From CAILLO01 sp964579735 (GTDB lineage Bacteria > Bacillota > Clostridia > Saccharofermentanales > UBA5734): a DNA stretch of 13,155 nt. Positions 1-5,385 of the stretch are shown here, one piece after another. Under the pieces are notes generated by a model that was given only the letters and a program-made list of their open reading frames with translations, did no database searches and had not been told where the DNA came from. Made by a program: the position numbers and the translations under genes. The DNA lies in NCBI GenBank assembly GCA_964579735.1, contig CAZOHH010000068.1:1-13155 (forward strand). The letters are read 5' to 3'. Position 1 is the first letter of the stretch, and the number at the start of each line of letters is the position of its first letter.

Positions 1-476
1 GTCACGGCGGCTGCCAACCGGTCCGTCATCTCCAGGGTGCGATGCGCGGCTTCCGTCGCGATTGCAGAGGCTTTCAGCGCGTCGGCCTTGGCCTGCGTCA
101 GGACGCCGGCCTTCACCAGCTGGGCGTAGACATCGCTCGACAGGTAGGCGGAGACGGCATCGCTTTCCGCTTGTGTGATCGTCCCTGCGGTCACGGCCGA
201 AGCCAATTCGCTCGTGCCGAGTCCGCCCATTCCGTGACCTCGTCCGCCGATCCGATTGCCATCGCCTAGGACGCCGGATCCATCGGCAGTTGCGAGGGTC
301 GGGGTCGCCGTCGCGGCATAGACCGCGCCGAACGACATGGCGAGCACGACGGCCGCTACGACCATGGCCATCACGCGGAACCTCTTCGTACGACGGGGCT
401 TCGCGGCCGCTTTCTCCGTGCGGGGCTCTTCCTTCGAGATTTCCAGACCTTTCATGACTTCCTTTTCGATATCCAT
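1..476 (-). CDS. Membrane-anchored or exported protein of unknown function, 3'-truncated by window edge
   Basis: Partial gene; about 158 codons are visible and the C-terminus lies beyond position 1. The ATG at 474-476 is preceded by GGAAAGGAAGG about 8 nt upstream, which supports this start. The product begins with about 35 charged residues ending in a basic patch (KPRRTKRFR). A hydrophobic segment at about residues 36-55 (VMAMVVAAVVLAMSFGAVYA) follows and could be an uncleaved anchor or a late signal peptide. Next come a Gly/His-rich linker (GGRGHGMGGLG) and two similar helical units: AVTAGTITQAESDAV and LVKAGVLTQAKADAL. Repeats of the 'xGxITQAxADA' type occur in small secreted proteins of Gram-positive bacteria (resembling DUF2680-like units), but I do not recognise a defined family. 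Function is unknown. It is monocistronic as far as visible, with the flavodoxin gene upstream on the same strand and a hairpin between them. Confidence 0.75.
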   Translation of the reverse strand, partial: MDIEKEVMKGLEISKEEPRTEKAAAKPRRTKRFRVMAMVVAAVVLAMSFGAVYAATATPTLATADGSGVLGDGNRIGGRGHGMGGLGTSELASAVTAGTITQAESDAVSAYLSSDVYAQLVKAGVLTQAKADALKASAIATEAAHRTLEMTDRLAAAV

Positions 477-570
477 TGAATTGCCTTCCTTTCCATAGGG
501 TTCGTTCGTTTGTGCTTTCCAGCTTCATGAGCCGAGGTGCGTTTCTTCCGACCCATATCCATAGTCTACG

Positions 571-589
571 GGAGGTGTGTGATACCTCT
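571..589. repeat. Short inverted repeat GAGGT-N7-ACCTC upstream of the exported-protein gene
   Basis: GAGGT at 572-576 and ACCTC at 584-588 form a 5-bp dyad with a 7-nt spacer, extendable by a G-T wobble at 571/589. It lies about 95 bp upstream of the minus-strand start at 476, where a promoter or operator could be expected. I cannot identify a convincing -35/-10 pair beside it. It may be chance. Confidence 0.3.
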
Positions 590-637
590 GTGACGGCCAG
601 GTCAGGAATAAGTGAGACGTCGGGCGTGAACGCGAAA

Positions 638-665
638 GAGGACGAGTCGATTGCGACTCGTCCTC
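638..665 (-). terminator. Perfect 12-bp hairpin, likely terminator of the flavodoxin gene
   Basis: GAGGACGAGTCG (638-649) and CGACTCGTCCTC (654-665) are perfectly complementary around a 4-nt loop. Read on the minus strand, the stem lies about 57 nt after the flavodoxin stop and is followed by TTTCGCG. The stem is strong but the U-tract has only three residues, so it could be a weak intrinsic terminator or an mRNA 3'-end stabiliser. It also insulates the downstream exported-protein gene. Confidence 0.65.
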
Positions 666-687
666 CAGAAACTGTTGGAGGCTTCAA

Positions 688-727
688 CAGCTACACCGCC
701 GCTACATCAGCTGCACCGCCGCTACGG
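688..727. repeat. Tandem 20-bp duplication across the flavodoxin stop codon
   Basis: Two adjacent 20-bp units (688-707 and 708-727) match at 17 of 20 positions and share the core CACCGCCGCTAC. The second unit covers the end of the minus-strand flavodoxin gene, including its TAG stop. The first lies just downstream in its 3' untranslated region. This looks like a small slippage duplication. Confidence 0.6.
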
Positions 728-1195
728 CTGCTCCGACGACTCGGCGAACCTCACGGCTCTCTCCAGTTCGCCCTCAAGCAACGGCCCCTCCGTCCCCGCG
801 ACGAGGAATCCCACGGGCTCGCCGACAACCGTTCCGCCTTTGGCGCGGGCCAGCTTCGCCAGGGTCCCGGCCGCATAGCCGAAGAGACGGGCCATGAAGC
901 GTAGCACTGCCGGTGCTTTCAAGATATCCACCCGCGTGTCGAACACGTGGACTGGAATTCCGGAAAGCGAACCCGCGTGAAGTGCAGACAATTTGGCGGT
1001 CAGCTCCGGCGTCGGGCGGAAGGCTCTCGTCGGGGAGCCTATGAACAGGCGATCGACGCCTGTCAGCCGGTCCGAAGTGAAATCGGCCGCCTTCACGACC
1101 TCGCAGTCACCCTGCCTCGACAGGGCTTCGCCAATGGCCGTGGACACCTTCTCCGTGCACCCGAAGACAGAATCGTACAATACCAGGGATTTCAT
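722..1195 (-). CDS. Flavodoxin-like FMN-binding protein
   Basis: A 157-residue product in the normal size range for short-chain flavodoxins, which are soluble cytoplasmic electron carriers using FMN. It opens with a beta strand and phosphate-loop region, MKSLVLYDSVFGCTEKV, where S9-x2-G12-x-T14 stands at the FMN-phosphate loop. This loop is less canonical than the usual T/S-x-T-G-x-T. A second FMN loop candidate is IGSPTRAFRPTPEL at about residues 52-65. The C-terminus reads TEGPLLEGELERA, typical of single-domain flavodoxin-family proteins in anaerobes. The ATG at 1193-1195 has an ideal AGGAGGT six bases upstream. It is transcribed divergently from fabV and shares its 174-bp regulatory region. 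The redox partner is unknown; an NAD(P)H-dependent FMN reductase-like role cannot be excluded. Confidence 0.85.
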   Translation of the reverse strand: MKSLVLYDSVFGCTEKVSTAIGEALSRQGDCEVVKAADFTSDRLTGVDRLFIGSPTRAFRPTPELTAKLSALHAGSLSGIPVHVFDTRVDILKAPAVLRFMARLFGYAAGTLAKLARAKGGTVVGEPVGFLVAGTEGPLLEGELERAVRFAESSEQP

Positions 1196-1219
1196 GGCCG
1201 CACCTCCTTTTCACCCTCC

Positions 1220-1225
1220 ATTATA
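1220..1225 (-). promoter_or_regulatory. -10 box of the flavodoxin gene promoter
   Basis: On the minus strand 1225-1220 reads TATAAT, a perfect -10, 25 bases upstream of the flavodoxin start codon. The position 17 bp further upstream (1243-1248) reads ATGATT, only a 3/6 match to TTGACA. The promoter is therefore probably factor-assisted or -10 dependent. The transcript would have a short leader of about 18 nt containing the AGGAGGT site. Confidence 0.55.
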
Positions 1226-1271
1226 CCTCCAGGCTCCGATCGAATCATCTCCGCCGACCCCCTGCCAAAAA

Positions 1272-1290
1272 TGCTTTGGTATACAAAGCA
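1272..1290. promoter_or_regulatory. Candidate operator: TGCTTTG-N5-CAAAGCA dyad at the fabV promoter
   Basis: TGCTTTG (1272-1278) and CAAAGCA (1284-1290) are perfect 7-bp inverted arms around GTATA. The core TTTG-N5-CAAA has the arm identity and spacing of the FabT (MarR-family) fatty-acid operators of Bacillota (TTTGA-N3-TCAAA), except for the innermost pair. It ends two bases before the fabV -35 box. The right arm also pairs with 1291-1295 (CAAAG-CA-CTTTG), an overlapping second dyad. The dyad is seen directly; the FabT-like assignment is inference. Confidence 0.5.
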
Positions 1291-1292
1291 CT

Positions 1293-1320
1293 TTGCAATC
1301 GGACGGTTTTCCGATATAGT
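1293..1320 (+). promoter_or_regulatory. Promoter of fabV (TTGCAA-N16-TATAGT) with an internal dyad
   Basis: TTGCAA at 1293-1298 (4/6 to consensus) and TATAGT at 1315-1320 (5/6) are separated by 16 bp. This predicts transcription from about 1327 and a leader of about 43 nt. The spacer is almost entirely an inverted repeat: ATCGGA (1298-1303) and TCCGAT (1310-1315) around CGGTTT. A protein on this dyad would block polymerase directly. Confidence 0.65.
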
Positions 1321-1357
1321 AGGCAAAAAGCGACCAAGGATGACAAGAAAATACCAT

Positions 1358-1363
1358 AGGAGG
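1358..1363 (+). promoter_or_regulatory. Ribosome binding site fixing the fabV start
   Basis: AGGAGG six bases before the ATG at 1370. The reading frame stays open upstream to 947, but that extension runs through the divergent promoters and has no such site, so this motif decides the start. Confidence 0.9.
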
Positions 1364-1369
1364 AACTGC

Positions 1370-2575
1370 ATGCTCATCGAACCCATCACCCGAGGCTTCA
1401 TCTGCACGACGGCCCACCCGACCGGATGCGCCGAGTCGGTCCGCCGCCAGGTCGAGATCGTGAAGGCCGCCGGACCGATTCCCGGACCGAAGCGCGTCCT
1501 CGTGCTCGGCGCTTCCGCCGGCTACGGCCTTGCCTCCCGCATCACCGCCGCCTTCGCCTGCGGCGCCGCCACCATCGGCGTCTCCTACGAGCGCCCCAGC
1601 GACGGCCGCCGCACCGCGACCGCGGGTTGGTACAACACGGCCGCCTTCGAGCGCGAAGCCGCGGCGGCCGGTCTCCATGCTTCGAGCGTCAACGGCGACG
1701 CGTTCTCCGACGAGATCAAGCGCCAGACGCTCGACAAGGTCCGCGATGAACTCGGCCAGGTCGACCTGGTCGTCTATAGCCTCGCATCCCCGCGCCGCAC
1801 GCACCCCGTCACCTGCGAGACCCTGACCTCCTGCCTCAAGCCCATCGGCCACGCCTACACGAGCAAGACCGTGGACTTCCAGACCGGCGTCGTCTCGGAC
1901 GTCACGATCGAACCGGCGAGCGAAGAGGAGATCCGCCAGACCGTCGCCGTCATGGGCGGCGAGGACTGGTCCCTTTGGATCGACGCCCTGCTCGCGCGGA
2001 ATCTCCTGGCGAAAGGCGCGACCACGATCGCTTATTCCTACGTGGGTCCCGCGATGACCCACCCCATCTACCGCGAAGGCACCATCGGCCGCGCAAAGGA
2101 CCACCTCGAAGCCACCGCGTACCTCCTGGACGAGCGGCTCTCCGTCATCGGCGGCAGGGCCTTCGTCTCGGTCAACAAGGCCCTGGTGACCCAGGCCAGT
2201 TCCGCCATCCCCGTCGTTCCGCTCTACATCTCCCTTCTCTATAAGGTCATGAAGGCCAACGGGACGCAGGAAGGATGCATCGAGCAGGTCCGGCGGCTCT
2301 TCGCCGAACGGCTCTACGGCGGCGCCCTCGCCCTCGACGAGAAGGGCCGCATCCGGGTCGACGAACTCGAGATGCGGTCCGATGTCCAGACCCAGGTTGT
2401 GGCGCTCTGGGACGCTATCGGCGGCGACGACTTCGATACCCTCTCGGACATAGCGGGCTACCGCGCCGAGTTCTTCGGACTATACGGTTTCGGCCTCGAG
2501 GACGTGGACTATGCGCTGGACGTCGACCCTGTAGTCGACATTCCGAGCATTCCGTGCATCCCGACGGTGGAATGA
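1370..2575 (+). CDS. fabV: Trans-2-enoyl-ACP/CoA reductase, NADH-dependent (FabV/TER family)
   Basis: A 401-residue protein, the usual FabV/TER length (about 397-400). The family reduces the trans-2 double bond of enoyl-ACP (fatty-acid elongation) or enoyl-CoA such as crotonyl-CoA, using NADH. It replaces FabI and is insensitive to triclosan in characterised members. Visible signatures: cofactor loop GASAGYG (47-53); an acidic residue after the second strand (SYERPS), usual for NADH preference; and the catalytic Tyr-x8-Lys pair Y234/K243 within HPIYREGTIGRAK. The stretches GWYNTAAF, GDAFSDEIK, CIEQVRRLFAERLY and AGYR are as in the Treponema denticola enzyme. Start ATG 1370 with AGGAGG at six bases. 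Upstream dyads suggest lipid-responsive control. Whether it serves fatty-acid synthesis or butyryl-CoA formation cannot be decided here: no other fab, thl or bcd gene is present. The peptidase follows after 60 bp. Confidence 0.95.
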   Translation: MLIEPITRGFICTTAHPTGCAESVRRQVEIVKAAGPIPGPKRVLVLGASAGYGLASRITAAFACGAATIGVSYERPSDGRRTATAGWYNTAAFEREAAAAGLHASSVNGDAFSDEIKRQTLDKVRDELGQVDLVVYSLASPRRTHPVTCETLTSCLKPIGHAYTSKTVDFQTGVVSDVTIEPASEEEIRQTVAVMGGEDWSLWIDALLARNLLAKGATTIAYSYVGPAMTHPIYREGTIGRAKDHLEATAYLLDERLSVIGGRAFVSVNKALVTQASSAIPVVPLYISLLYKVMKANGTQEGCIEQVRRLFAERLYGGALALDEKGRIRVDELEMRSDVQTQVVALWDAIGGDDFDTLSDIAGYRAEFFGLYGFGLEDVDYALDVDPVVDIPSIPCIPTVE

Positions 2576-2624
2576 GGGTCTGAATGGGCTATCATGGAGA
2601 CGACGGCCGGAAGTCCAGCCGTAG

Positions 2625-2630
2625 AAGGAG
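2625..2630 (+). promoter_or_regulatory. Ribosome binding site fixing the M20 peptidase start
   Basis: AAGGAG five bases upstream of the ATG at 2636. The in-frame ATG at 2594 has no comparable site, and its 14 extra residues are not expected in the family. Confidence 0.8.
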
Positions 2631-2635
2631 CCGCC

Positions 2636-3748
2636 ATGATCGACCGCGAACGTCTCACCCGTGAATTCCTCGCCCTTGCCTCCATCGACGCCCCCTCTTT
2701 CGACGAACGCGCCATGGCCGACGCCCTGACCGAGCGCCTGAGATCCCTCGGTGCTTCGGTGCGCGAGGATGACGCGGGAGCGAAGCTTTCGGGCAATGCG
2801 GGGAACCTCCTCGCTGAAATCCCCGGCACGCTGCCGGGCGAACCCCTGCTGTTCTCGGGCCATATGGACACGGTCGGGCCATGCCTCGGCAAGCGCCCCT
2901 TCCTGGGGGCCGACGGCCGCTTCCACAGCGACGGCGCCACCGTGCTCGGGTCGGACGACCTCTCCGGCGTCTGCGCGATCCTGGAGGCCGTGCGCTCCCT
3001 ACGCGAGGATGGCGTCGCCCACCGCGCGCTCCAACTCGTCTTTTCGGTGGGGGAGGAGCGCAACCTCGCCGGAGCGAAGCGGCTCGATCTCGGCTGGCTC
3101 AAGGCGCACGAGGGGTATGTCCTCGACACCAGCGGCCCTCCCGGCCATGCCGTCTTCACCGCACCGGGCAACCGCCGCATCGTCGCTCGCTTCCACGGCC
3201 TCGCCGCCCATGCCGGGATCGCGCCCGAAAAGGGAATCAACGCCATCGCGGCCGCCGCCGACGCCATAGCCTCCGTCCCATGGGGGCGTATCGACGCCGA
3301 AACGACGGCCAACGTCGGGCGCATCGAAGGCGGCGGCGCGACCAACATCGTTCCGGACGCCTGCCTCGTCGAAGCGGAGTGCCGGTCCTTCTCCCGGGAG
3401 CGCCTCGACACCCTCGCCGCGTCCATCTCCACGCGCTTCCACGAGGCCGCGGCTCGCCACGGCGCCACCGTGGACGTCGAGATCACGGCGGCCTACGAGA
3501 CCTTCCGCCTCTCCGAGGAGCACCCCGTCGTCCGCCGCTTCCAGGAGGCCTGCCGCACGCTGGGTCTCGTCGAGTCCCTCTCTCCGGGCGGCGGCGGCAG
3601 CGATGCGAACATCTACGTCCAGAGCGGAACGGCCTGCCTCGTCCTCGCATGCGGGATGACCGACGTCCACTCCGTCCACGAGACGCTGTCCCTGCAGGAC
3701 CTGACCGATACGGCGCGGCTGGTGCGGGAACTGATGATCCGGGAATGA
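2636..3748 (+). CDS. PepT-like M20 family metallopeptidase / amidohydrolase
   Basis: A 370-residue cytoplasmic zinc-dependent hydrolase of the M20/M25/M40 clan, closest in motif layout to PepT-like (YqjE-type) proteins. The metal site is complete: H76 and D78 in SGHMDTVGP; the D107/D108 pair in LGSDDLSG; the general-base glutamate pair E140/E141 in VGEERNLAG; D164 in YVLDTSGP; and a C-terminal histidine in DVHSVHET (H345 or H348). The lid/dimerisation domain (about residues 170-285) begins with RIVARFHGLAAHAG and contains TNIVPDACLVEAECRSF, typical of the clan. The family cleaves small peptides, acyl-amino acids or related amides; the substrate is not predictable. It sits 60 bp after fabV and 72 bp before the heliorhodopsin gene with no visible terminator on either side, so co-transcription is plausible. 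Confidence 0.9.
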   Translation: MIDRERLTREFLALASIDAPSFDERAMADALTERLRSLGASVREDDAGAKLSGNAGNLLAEIPGTLPGEPLLFSGHMDTVGPCLGKRPFLGADGRFHSDGATVLGSDDLSGVCAILEAVRSLREDGVAHRALQLVFSVGEERNLAGAKRLDLGWLKAHEGYVLDTSGPPGHAVFTAPGNRRIVARFHGLAAHAGIAPEKGINAIAAAADAIASVPWGRIDAETTANVGRIEGGGATNIVPDACLVEAECRSFSRERLDTLAASISTRFHEAAARHGATVDVEITAAYETFRLSEEHPVVRRFQEACRTLGLVESLSPGGGGSDANIYVQSGTACLVLACGMTDVHSVHETLSLQDLTDTARLVRELMIRE

Positions 3749-3820
3749 AATCCGTAACGCCACGCATATCTTTGTGCCTCCCGCAAACCCATAGTTGAAT
3801 CATCAGGAGGTGAAAACACC

Positions 3821-4624
3821 ATGAAAAAACCCATTACCCTCGGATCCCTTCGGAGCTTCAACCGCAACATGGGCATCCTGCATTTCCTTCAAGGCGGACT
3901 GATGATCGCCATGTATTTCCTCGTCTCCAAGATCAACGACTTCCAGGCCCCGATCTGGACCAACTACCTCAAGGCCGTCACCCTTCCGGATGGCGGGGTG
4001 ATTCTCAAGACCGACCCGCAGCAGGTGGGAAACCTGCCCTTCGGACTCCTCGTCGCCGTCTTCCTCCTCCTTTCGGCCGTCGCGCATTTCATCATCGTGA
4101 CCGTCGGGAACAAGAAGTACAACGAGGACATCGTGAAGGGCATCAACCGCTTCCGCTGGATCGAGTACGCGCTCAGCTCCTCGTTCATGATCGTCCTTAT
4201 CGCCAATCTGTTCGGTGTCTTCGACCTCGGCGAGCTCATCGTGATCTTCGTCGTCAACGCATCCATGAACCTCTTCGGGCTCCTCATGGAGGAGGTCAAC
4301 CAGAACCGCGGCACGGAAAAGGTCCGTTGGGGAGCCTTCGTATGGGGCTCCGTCGCAGGACTCGCGCCTTGGATCGTCATCATCCTCCACATGATCGGCA
4401 ACGGCGGCGACACGGCCGCGCAGACGCCCTGGTTCGTGTGGGCCATCCTCGGTTCCTACTTCTTCTTCTTCAACACCTTCCCCGTCAACATGATCCTGCA
4501 GTACAAGAAGATCGGTCCCTGGAAGGACTACCTCTATGGCGAAAAGGCCTACGTCACCTTGAGCCTCGTCGCCAAGACCACTCTGGCCTGGCTGGTCTTC
4601 GCGGGCGCCATGCAGCCCCGCTAG
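3821..4624 (+). CDS. Heliorhodopsin (retinal-binding seven-helix membrane protein)
   Basis: A 267-residue integral membrane protein with seven hydrophobic segments, at about residues 18-36, 74-96, 113-133, 136-157, 171-193, 204-226 and 242-264. Family hallmarks: the retinal Schiff-base lysine K252 in SLVAKTTLAW with S248 four residues before it; the counterion E115 in RWIEYALSSS; intramembrane histidines H21 (ILHFLQGG) and H89 (VAHFII), equivalent by pattern to H23/H80 of HeR 48C12; NASMNLFGLLMEE in helix 4; and FFFFNTFPVNMILQYKKIG followed by DYLYGE before helix 7. Heliorhodopsins insert inverted (N-terminus inside), have slow photocycles and mostly do not pump ions; signalling or enzyme-modulating roles have been proposed, chiefly in monoderms. 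AGGAGGT lies nine bases before the ATG, and a strong terminator follows the stop. No retinal-synthesis gene is in the window, so chromophore must come from elsewhere. No fused extra domain is present. Confidence 0.96.
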   Translation: MKKPITLGSLRSFNRNMGILHFLQGGLMIAMYFLVSKINDFQAPIWTNYLKAVTLPDGGVILKTDPQQVGNLPFGLLVAVFLLLSAVAHFIIVTVGNKKYNEDIVKGINRFRWIEYALSSSFMIVLIANLFGVFDLGELIVIFVVNASMNLFGLLMEEVNQNRGTEKVRWGAFVWGSVAGLAPWIVIILHMIGNGGDTAAQTPWFVWAILGSYFFFFNTFPVNMILQYKKIGPWKDYLYGEKAYVTLSLVAKTTLAWLVFAGAMQPR

Positions 4625-4651
4625 ACAAAGGGATCCCACCAACCCCCTCTG

Positions 4652-4688
4652 AAGGCCGTCCCCGCACAATGCGGTGGCGGCCTTTTCT
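4652..4688 (+). terminator. Rho-independent terminator after heliorhodopsin
   Basis: AAGGCCG (4652-4658) pairs with CGGCCTT (4678-4684). An inner helix CCGC (4662-4665) / GCGG (4671-4674) caps a five-base loop, and TTTTCT follows. It begins 28 nt after the heliorhodopsin stop. This is the first convincing terminator downstream of fabV. Confidence 0.88.
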
Positions 4689-4701
4689 CTGGTCTTTGAG
4701 G

Positions 4702-4707
4702 TATAAT
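4702..4707 (+). promoter_or_regulatory. -10 box for the prolyl isomerase-mutY unit
   Basis: A perfect TATAAT at 4702-4707, 14 bp past the terminator and 49 bp before the prolyl-isomerase start. The expected -35 position (about 4679-4684, GGCCTT) lies in the terminator stem and matches poorly, so the -35 assignment is open. Confidence 0.5.
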
Positions 4708-4755
4708 CATGGCAATCGGCGGTCAAGCCGTCCGCCACACTCCAGGAGGTACCCC

Positions 4756-5385
4756 ATGTCTCAGTTCCGCCGCTTCGCCGCCCTTTTGGTTGTCCTCGCA
4801 CTCCTCATTTCCGCGACCGCGTGCGCCACGGCCAAGCCGACGGTGATTCCAGGCCATCCCCGCATCCGCATCGAGATGGCCGACGGACACTCCATGCTCT
4901 TCGAGCTCTACCCCGAGTTCGCCCCGGAGACCGTCGCGAACTTCCTCTCCCTGGTCGACGCCAAGTTCTATGACGGCCTCACGTTCCACCGGCTCATCAA
5001 GAGCACCCTGATCCAAGGCGGGGACCCCAAGGGAGATGGGACCGGCAGTTCCGGCAAGTCGATCAAGGGAGAATTCGCGACGAACGGATTCAAGCAGAAC
5101 ACGCTCTCCCACACCTTCGGCACGATCTCCATGGCCCGCACGAGCGACATGAACTCGGCGACCTGCCAGTTCTTCATCCTGGCGGGGGACGGCAGCGTCT
5201 CCACGCTGGACGGCAAGTACGCCGCCTTCGGCCGGCTCATCGAGGGGACCTCGGTGCTCCTCGCCGTCGCCGCCAAGCCGGTGGTCGTGAATGCAGCCAC
5301 CGGTGAGGAGTCCCAGCCCGTCGAGCCCGTCGTGATCGCCCATATCGTCCGGGTCGCCGAGGGAACCCCGACTCCCGCGGCGTGA
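4756..5385 (+). CDS. Cyclophilin-type peptidyl-prolyl cis-trans isomerase, probable lipoprotein
   Basis: A 209-residue extracytoplasmic foldase that interconverts cis and trans X-Pro bonds during folding of exported proteins. The N-terminus is a signal peptide: basic FRR, hydrophobic core LLVVLALLI, then SATAC with C23 as the likely lipidated cysteine. The lipobox has Ala instead of the common Leu at -3, so lipidation is probable, not certain. The cyclophilin domain (about 36-200) shows PETVANFLSLV, FYDGLTFHRLI with the catalytic Arg, IQGGDPKGDGTGSSG, GTISMAR, CQFFIL and LDGKYAAFGRLIEG. AGGAGGT lies five bases before ATG 4756. The reading frame is open further upstream, but only as an antisense or shadow extension through the terminator. 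Its stop overlaps the mutY start, giving a two-gene transcription unit. Confidence 0.93.
   Translation: MSQFRRFAALLVVLALLISATACATAKPTVIPGHPRIRIEMADGHSMLFELYPEFAPETVANFLSLVDAKFYDGLTFHRLIKSTLIQGGDPKGDGTGSSGKSIKGEFATNGFKQNTLSHTFGTISMARTSDMNSATCQFFILAGDGSVSTLDGKYAAFGRLIEGTSVLLAVAAKPVVVNAATGEESQPVEPVVIAHIVRVAEGTPTPAA

Noticed and set aside
947..1369. In-frame upstream extension of fabV (141 extra codons)
   Set aside because: It crosses the divergent promoters and the antisense flavodoxin gene and lacks a ribosome binding site. FabV length and AGGAGG support ATG 1370.
1211..2104. 297-codon minus-strand ORF opposite fabV
   Set aside because: Antisense shadow of a well-identified gene; biased, repetitive composition (Gly/Asp/Arg/Val) with no recognisable motif.
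2594..2635. Upstream ATG for the M20 peptidase
   Set aside because: No ribosome binding site; the ATG at 2636 has AAGGAG at good spacing and gives the expected N-terminus.
2576..2635. Terminator between fabV and the M20 gene (ACGGC/GCCGT dyad)
   Set aside because: A five-base stem followed by AGAAGG, with no T tract.
3749..3820. Dedicated heliorhodopsin promoter (CATAGT at 3790-3795)
   Set aside because: Only 4/6 at the -10 with no acceptable -35; too weak to annotate, though it cannot be excluded.
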